This document shows positions 11,982 through 15,468 of a stretch of 15,468 nucleotides of DNA, piece after piece. The notes below the pieces were generated by a model. It worked only from the letters and a program-made list of their open reading frames with translations. It was not told where the DNA came from and did not search any database. Position 1 is the stretch's first letter, and every line of letters begins with the position of its first letter. The position numbers were made by a program, and so were the translations under genes. The DNA comes from DAOUMU01 sp034409055. Its GTDB lineage: Bacteria; Chloroflexota; Anaerolineae; 4572-78; J111. The DNA is taken from contig DAOUMU010000260.1 in NCBI GenBank assembly GCA_034409055.1, positions 1 to 15,468 on the forward strand. The letters run 5' to 3'.

Positions 11982-14701
11982 GGCCCCGCCCAGGTCGTCG
12001 TAATGCTGGCGGAAGGCGGTTTCGATGGCCGGGCGGAGCCCCCTCTAACTTCCCCCGGCGGGGGGAGAATTGAAGCCTCCTCCCCGGTGAGGGGGACTGA
12101 GGGGGGGACTGCTTGCTGCAAACGCGTCTTCAAAAAATAAGGCAAAATCGGCTGCAGGCGCAAGTAGCCGGGCACCTGGTGGGGGGTGAGCAGGCCCCAG
12201 TTTTGGGCCGTTTGCAGCACCTCGGGCCAGCGCTCAAAGGGCAGGCCGGCCAGGGCGGGCTGCTGGCGGAGGTATTTGGTGTAATTATCCAGTTGGTCTT
12301 GCCAGACCACGCCGGTAAAGGGGAACAGGCACAGCAGGAGTTTCTGGGCCGCTTCGTCCAGGTTGCTGTGGGAATACTCGATGCAGTGGATGATGCTGCG
12401 GGTTTTGGCCTGGAGCGCCCCCTCTGGCCCCCCCTCAAGCCCCCCCTCAGGGGGGGAAGTATCTAAGCCGACGTCGCCCGTCTGCAGGGCGGCCAGGATA
12501 TCCTCCGGCGCTTGGTGGGCCAGGTTGGCCAGGACCACCTCCAACGGCAGGGGATAGCCCTCCAGCAAATCCAGCAGTTTCTGAAAGGCCTCGCTCTGGC
12601 GGTAGGCGGCCTGTTTCTTGGGATCCGGCACGTGCCGCTGCAAAATCCGCTCGGCCAGGGTCGAAGCCGCCTCCGGGTCCAACCCGGGCAGCTCATACAC
12701 GTCATTCACCCGCAGCGGAGCCGGGGAGCCAGGGTGAGATGAAACCTGCGACCCTGCCACCTTGCCACCTTGCAACCCTGCCCCCTCGCCACCTTGCAAC
12801 CCTGCTACTCTGCTACCTTGCAACCCTGCTACCCTGCTACCTTGCAACCCTGCCACCTTGCTACCTTGCACCAGCCACGCCTCCCCACCCCGCGAACCCA
12901 GCAGGACCAGCGTCTGGCCGTCCAACAGGTCGGCCAGGAAACTGCGCAGGGCGGCCTGCTCGGCCGGGGGCAGGGTGTTGGGGATGGCCAGGGATTGGCC
13001 GGTGATCGATTCCAGGTTGTCCAGGATCAGCAGGTGGGGCTCGGTGCGCAGGGTCTGGGCCAGCTTCTGCTGCTGCAAGGGCGGGGACATGGCCAGGAAC
13101 TGGGCCAGTTCGGGGGAGACGGTCAACCCTGGGGGGACGTTCTGGTTGAACAACTGCCGGGCCATGCGGTCCATGATCTGGGCCAGGGTGTGGGCTTTTT
13201 GGTCGTAGCCAAAGTAAAAGACCTCCTGCACCAGGCCCGTCTGCTGCCACCATGCCCCCAGGTGATGGAGCAGGGTGGTTTTGCCGGCCCCGCCCATGCC
13301 CCGCACCAGGAGCAGGTTGCGGCGTTTGCCCTCGGCCCGGCTCAGGAGCCGTTTCTCGAGCTGCAAGATGTCCACGTCCCGGCCGACAAAGCCGTAGGTC
13401 GGTTCGGGGGCCCGGTAGCGGCTCTCCTGCTGGCTCCAGAAGGCGGCCTGCTCGGCCAGGCTCATCTCCCGCAGGGGCAGTTGGGTGGGGACGCTGCCCC
13501 GGGGCTGGTAGACCACCGGCAGGAGCCAATCTTCCAGCTTGATCTGCTGGCTGAAGTAGGCCCGCCGTTTTTTCTCATGGTGCAAAGCGGCCCGCGCTTC
13601 CCGCAGGGCCAGCAGCAGGTCCTGCCGCTCGAACAGGTGGCGGTAGAGGGTCTGCATCAGCCGTTGGGCCGCGCTGACCGTGACCGAGTAGCCCATGGCG
13701 ATGACCGTCTGCATACCCCCTTGCAGCAGGCGGCTGCCCAGGCTGGTCTCCGTATCCCCCACCTGCCGGCCCGACTGGCAGGCGTTCAGAATGGCCACAG
13801 GGATGTGGTACTCCCGCAGCAGGTGGGCCAGCTCGTCCGCCTCGGCCGGGTCCAGGTCGTCCGCCTGCTCGGCCTCGAAGAAGAGGTAGGCTTTGGGGAC
13901 GCCGGCGCTCCCGGCGGGCGGCGGGGCCAGGTCGGGCCGGGCGTAGCGGTCGGTCAGCAAAACTTTGTACGTGTGCGGGCTGACCCCGCCCAGCCTGGCT
14001 AACTGGTCGTAGGTCAGGACCGCGCCGTGCAGATCAAAATGGATGAGGTGGTAGTAGCCCACGCCGTGCTGATCGCGGGCCCGGTTGAGATGTTCCACCA
14101 GGGCCCGGTAGGTGCCGGGCCGGACCAGGTCCACCCGGACGGGCAGGTTGGCCCGGCGCAGTCCCGCCAACAGGGGCCGGGAGATGGTCCGGTAGCCCAC
14201 GTCCCGCCGGCCGTGGGGCCGGGCCGTGACCAGCAGGAGGTTGATGGTCGGGGACGGCTGGGGCTCGAGCCGGGTGCGGATGGGTTGGTCACCGCGGCGG
14301 ACCATAGGGGCGTGCAAGACAAAGGGCTCCCGGCCCGGCTCCTGCAATGCCTCCCAGTGCAGTTGGTGGAAGGCCGGCGAACCGATAATCTCGAACTGGA
14401 GGCTGTGCAGGCCCGACCGGCAGGCCGTCTTGTATTCGTTATAGACAGCCTGGTCACTGAAAATCTGTTCAAACAGGGCCTGGCCGTAAAGGGGAATGCT
14501 CGCGGCGGCCTCTCGGGCCAGCACCTGCCGGGTAAAGGGAAAGTGCAGGTGTTCTTCAAAATACCACCGTAAGCGTTCCTTTTCTGCTTCGGAAAAGGGA
14601 TCGCTGATGGTAATGGGGTAGCCGCCGCCGTGATCGAAACTGACGGTGGCGTTGGGACTGCCGGCCAGGTCGCCGGTTTGTTGGATGGTGATAAGGGGCA
14701 T
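11966..14701 (-). CDS. CHAT protease-STAND ATPase, frame broken before the TPR region
   Basis: A 911-aa protein of the NLR-like CHAT-STAND type. The N-terminal region (1-150) is typical of bacterial CHAT proteins. The caspase-like CHAT domain (about 150-400) keeps the catalytic pair: His225 in HFDLHG and Cys308 in NACQSG. An FVGRD motif (438-442) opens the ATPase, with Walker A GMGGAGKTT (468-476), Walker B LLILDNLE (557-564) and a GxP-like GYPLP (715-719). A winged-helix-like region follows (about 780-860). AGGAGG lies seven bases before the ATG. Residues 611-663 and about 747-765 are repeat-derived inserts. From about residue 865 the frame translates an inserted repeat, then ends in a nonsense tail at TGA. 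Predicted role: ATP-gated protease that triggers cell suicide or cleaves a partner on infection. Function is inferred from domains. Confidence 0.88.
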   Translation of the reverse strand: MPLITIQQTGDLAGSPNATVSFDHGGGYPITISDPFSEAEKERLRWYFEEHLHFPFTRQVLAREAAASIPLYGQALFEQIFSDQAVYNEYKTACRSGLHSLQFEIIGSPAFHQLHWEALQEPGREPFVLHAPMVRRGDQPIRTRLEPQPSPTINLLLVTARPHGRRDVGYRTISRPLLAGLRRANLPVRVDLVRPGTYRALVEHLNRARDQHGVGYYHLIHFDLHGAVLTYDQLARLGGVSPHTYKVLLTDRYARPDLAPPPAGSAGVPKAYLFFEAEQADDLDPAEADELAHLLREYHIPVAILNACQSGRQVGDTETSLGSRLLQGGMQTVIAMGYSVTVSAAQRLMQTLYRHLFERQDLLLALREARAALHHEKKRRAYFSQQIKLEDWLLPVVYQPRGSVPTQLPLREMSLAEQAAFWSQQESRYRAPEPTYGFVGRDVDILQLEKRLLSRAEGKRRNLLLVRGMGGAGKTTLLHHLGAWWQQTGLVQEVFYFGYDQKAHTLAQIMDRMARQLFNQNVPPGLTVSPELAQFLAMSPPLQQQKLAQTLRTEPHLLILDNLESITGQSLAIPNTLPPAEQAALRSFLADLLDGQTLVLLGSRGGEAWLVQGSKVAGLQGSRVAGLQGSRVAGLQGGEGAGLQGGKVAGSQVSSHPGSPAPLRVNDVYELPGLDPEAASTLAERILQRHVPDPKKQAAYRQSEAFQKLLDLLEGYPLPLEVVLANLAHQAPEDILAALQTGDVGLDTSPPEGGLEGGPEGALQAKTRSIIHCIEYSHSNLDEAAQKLLLCLFPFTGVVWQDQLDNYTKYLRQQPALAGLPFERWPEVLQTAQNWGLLTPHQVPGYLRLQPILPYFLKTRLQQAVPPSVPLTGEEASILPPPGEVRGGSARPSKPPSASITTTWAGPWQGC
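12030..12109. repeat. C/G-rich palindromic insert that breaks the CHAT-TPR frame
   Basis: About 80 bp rich in C-runs and G-runs, with small stems TCCCCC/GGGGGA (12051-12066) and TCCCC/GGGGA (12081-12096). Upstream coding sequence ends RLQQA; downstream, in another frame, it resumes AIETAFRQHYDD. The length, about 80, is 3n+2, which matches the observed frame change. The block looks like a dispersed intergenic repeat that has landed in the gene; its exact ends are uncertain by a few bases. Confidence 0.75.
12416..12462. repeat. C/G-run hairpin inside the ATPase coding region
   Basis: Seven C (12440-12446), TCA, then seven G (12450-12456) make a perfect stem, preceded by further CCCCCCTC runs. 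It encodes a low-complexity Pro-Glu-Gly segment (about residues 747-765) without breaking the frame. Confidence 0.7.
12743..12870. repeat. Octamer satellite, sixteen 8-bp units, inside the ATPase gene
   Basis: Sixteen consecutive 8-mers of the form ACC(C/T)TGCN, most often ACCTTGCA or ACCCTGCT, run without interruption from 12743 to 12870. Three units make 24 bp, so the protein shows an 8-residue repeat (GLQGSRVA, GLQGGKVA) at about residues 611-653. The segment lies just after the conserved LVLLGSRGGE strand of the ATPase. Confidence 0.9.
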
Positions 14702-14708
14702 GGGTTGG

Positions 14709-14714
14709 CCTCCT
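14709..14714 (-). promoter_or_regulatory. Consensus ribosome site of the CHAT gene
   Basis: AGGAGG on the minus strand, seven bases before the ATG at 14701. It fixes the start and suggests strong translation. It sits just outside the palindromic element that fills the upstream gap. Confidence 0.85.
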
Positions 14715-14726
14715 GATGACTAAGGC

Positions 14727-14881
14727 AGTTCCGAAAAAATACCTGTGCCCGATACGGGTAATTATCCCTATCTGCGTAAAACGTAATTCGTAAAACGTAA
14801 GAAAAGACTATTTACGTTTCACGTTTTACGTTTTACGCACCACAATCCTAAAGTGTCTGGGACGATTTAAATTTCGGAACT
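14727..14881. repeat. MITE-like nested palindrome between the small gene and the CHAT gene
   Basis: Terminal inverted repeats AGTTCCGAAA (14727-14736) and TTTCGGAACT (14872-14881) enclose a second inverted repeat. Its arms, 14773-14800 and 14812-14839, match at about 25 of 28 positions and consist of TAAAACGTAA units. The element fills nearly the whole 190-bp gap. No ORF is present. Any transcript running from the small gene into the CHAT gene must pass this long hairpin. Confidence 0.85.
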
Positions 14882-14891
14882 CCCTAACCGG

Positions 14892-15233
14892 TTACTCCGC
14901 TTCCTTGACCACGATCAGATAGGCCCCGCCCGGCTGGCGGATGGCCTCGACCTGGACCGGGGGTGGTTTCTCCGGGAATTTGCCGGCCAGGTAGGCTTTC
15001 AGTCGCTCCTGGGCCAGCTCTTTGATGGCTTCCAGGGCCACGCCGCCGGCCACGCTGCCCAGTAGAATCAGGCCCTGTTGTAGTAGGGCGGGGTCGATCA
15101 TACTCACATCAGCCGGCTCGTCGGTCAGGCCGGCCTCGGCTACCCGGCGGCAGGCCGGGGTCTCGTTCCAGGCCGCCACAAATTCATCGGCCTGCATGCC
15201 CAGGTCCGGTGAAATAACGATTTGGTAATTCAT
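14892..15233 (-). CDS. Small EACC1-like protein upstream of the CHAT-ATPase
   Basis: A 113-aa protein. The first 30 residues look like a small strand-helix unit (MNYQIVISPD). A Gly-containing hydrophobic helix follows at about 49-70 (LLQQGLILLGSVAGGVALEA), then an amphipathic helix, a Pro break (PEKPPP) and C-terminal strands (VQVEAI, AYLIVV). This layout resembles EACC1, the effector-associated constant component found as a small partner of effectors in bacterial conflict systems. The match is from remembered architecture, not a search. The ATG has GGAG six bases upstream. It points the same way as the CHAT gene, 190 bp away across a palindromic element. The hydrophobic helix could insert in a membrane or pack in a complex. 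If it is not EACC1, it is an unknown small accessory protein. Confidence 0.7.
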   Translation of the reverse strand: MNYQIVISPDLGMQADEFVAAWNETPACRRVAEAGLTDEPADVSMIDPALLQQGLILLGSVAGGVALEAIKELAQERLKAYLAGKFPEKPPPVQVEAIRQPGGAYLIVVKEAE

Positions 15234-15377
15234 GGGTTACTCCGTTCGTTTGGGATGTGATTGCTGAAGAGATAACCACGGATAGAGAAATACACGATAA
15301 AGAGCAAGTACATCAAACCAGAATTTGGCTTGCCAGCGGGACAAAAAGTAACTTCCGCTTGATGTCGCTAGCCAACT

Positions 15378-15463
15378 CGTAAAACGTAAAACGTGAAGCG
15401 TAATGACTTATCTACAGCTCATTTTTACGTCACTGCCCTGTGGGTTTACGCTTTACGTCACCT
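15378..15463. repeat. Second ACGTAAA-type repeat, upstream of the small gene
   Basis: CGTAAAACGTAAAACGTGAAGCG near 15378-15401 matches the arm motif of the element at 14773-14839. On the other side, TTTACGTCAC(T)GCCCT-type sequence occurs twice (about 15424-15439 and 15452-15468), and TTTACGCTTTACG gives inverted pairing with the left arm. The element may run off the window edge. Between it and the small gene (15234-15377) I see the ribosome site but no confident promoter. Confidence 0.65.
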
Positions 15464-15468
15464 GCCCT

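Noticed and set aside
12743..12870. Regular short repeats that might suggest a CRISPR array.
   Set aside because: The units are 8 bp, contiguous and without spacers, and they are read in frame within a gene.
12770..14002. A 410-codon open frame on the plus strand, antisense to the CHAT-ATPase gene.
   Set aside because: It is a by-product of high G+C and the octamer satellite. It has low-complexity Gly/Gln/Leu content and no domain motifs, while the opposite strand encodes clear CHAT and Walker motifs.
15234..15377. A promoter for the small EACC1-like gene.
   Set aside because: TTGATG with TATTTC at 18 bp is the best pair seen and matches poorly; no box is convincing by eye.

Overview
The window looks like chromosomal DNA from a Chloroflexota bacterium, probably of the Anaerolineae type. 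This rests on three things: the make-up of its cell-division cluster, a GDP-deoxysugar pair next to a DUF2085 membrane protein, and a large CHAT-ATPase-TPR gene surrounded by dispersed palindromic repeats. The lineage is an inference from protein style and was not searched.

Left part (1-6780, minus strand): the 5' half of a dcw (division and cell wall) cluster, in transcription order mraZ, rsmH, an ftsL-like gene, ftsI, murF, mraY. The usual murE between ftsI and murF is absent. In front of mraZ is a good sigma-70-type promoter (TAGACA, 17 bp, TATAAT). It is embedded in an array of TGGGG-type boxes with a mostly exact 10-bp period, as expected for MraZ autoregulation. The leader also holds an SOS-box-like palindrome, GAAC-N4-GTTC. 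Dispersed palindromic repeats sit downstream of mraY (5-126) and between rsmH and mraZ (6038-6216).

Middle part (6849-9786, plus strand): divergently transcribed rmd and gmd, overlapping by 4 bp. Together they should turn GDP-mannose into GDP-D-rhamnose for surface glycans. A DUF2085 membrane protein follows with its own near-consensus promoter.

Repeat island (9807-11093): a REP/RAYT locus. A 177-aa REP-associated tyrosine transposase gene is bracketed by inverted 15-bp REP arms and lies between two gap-free copies of a 269-bp direct repeat (offset exactly 1018 bp), each made of several small hairpins.

Right part (11094-15233, minus strand): the most interesting locus. A small EACC1-like protein is followed by a CHAT protease-STAND ATPase with intact His/Cys and Walker motifs, then a TPR ORF in another frame. 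The layout resembles NLR-like prokaryotic conflict systems. Three kinds of non-coding-style repeats lie inside the coding region: sixteen octamers, a C/G-run hairpin, and an approximately 80-bp C/G-rich palindromic block. The last block shifts the frame and separates the ATPase from its TPR sensor. A 155-bp MITE-like nested palindrome fills the gap between the small gene and the CHAT gene, and a related repeat lies upstream near the window's right end. This locus is also far richer in G+C than the dcw cluster.
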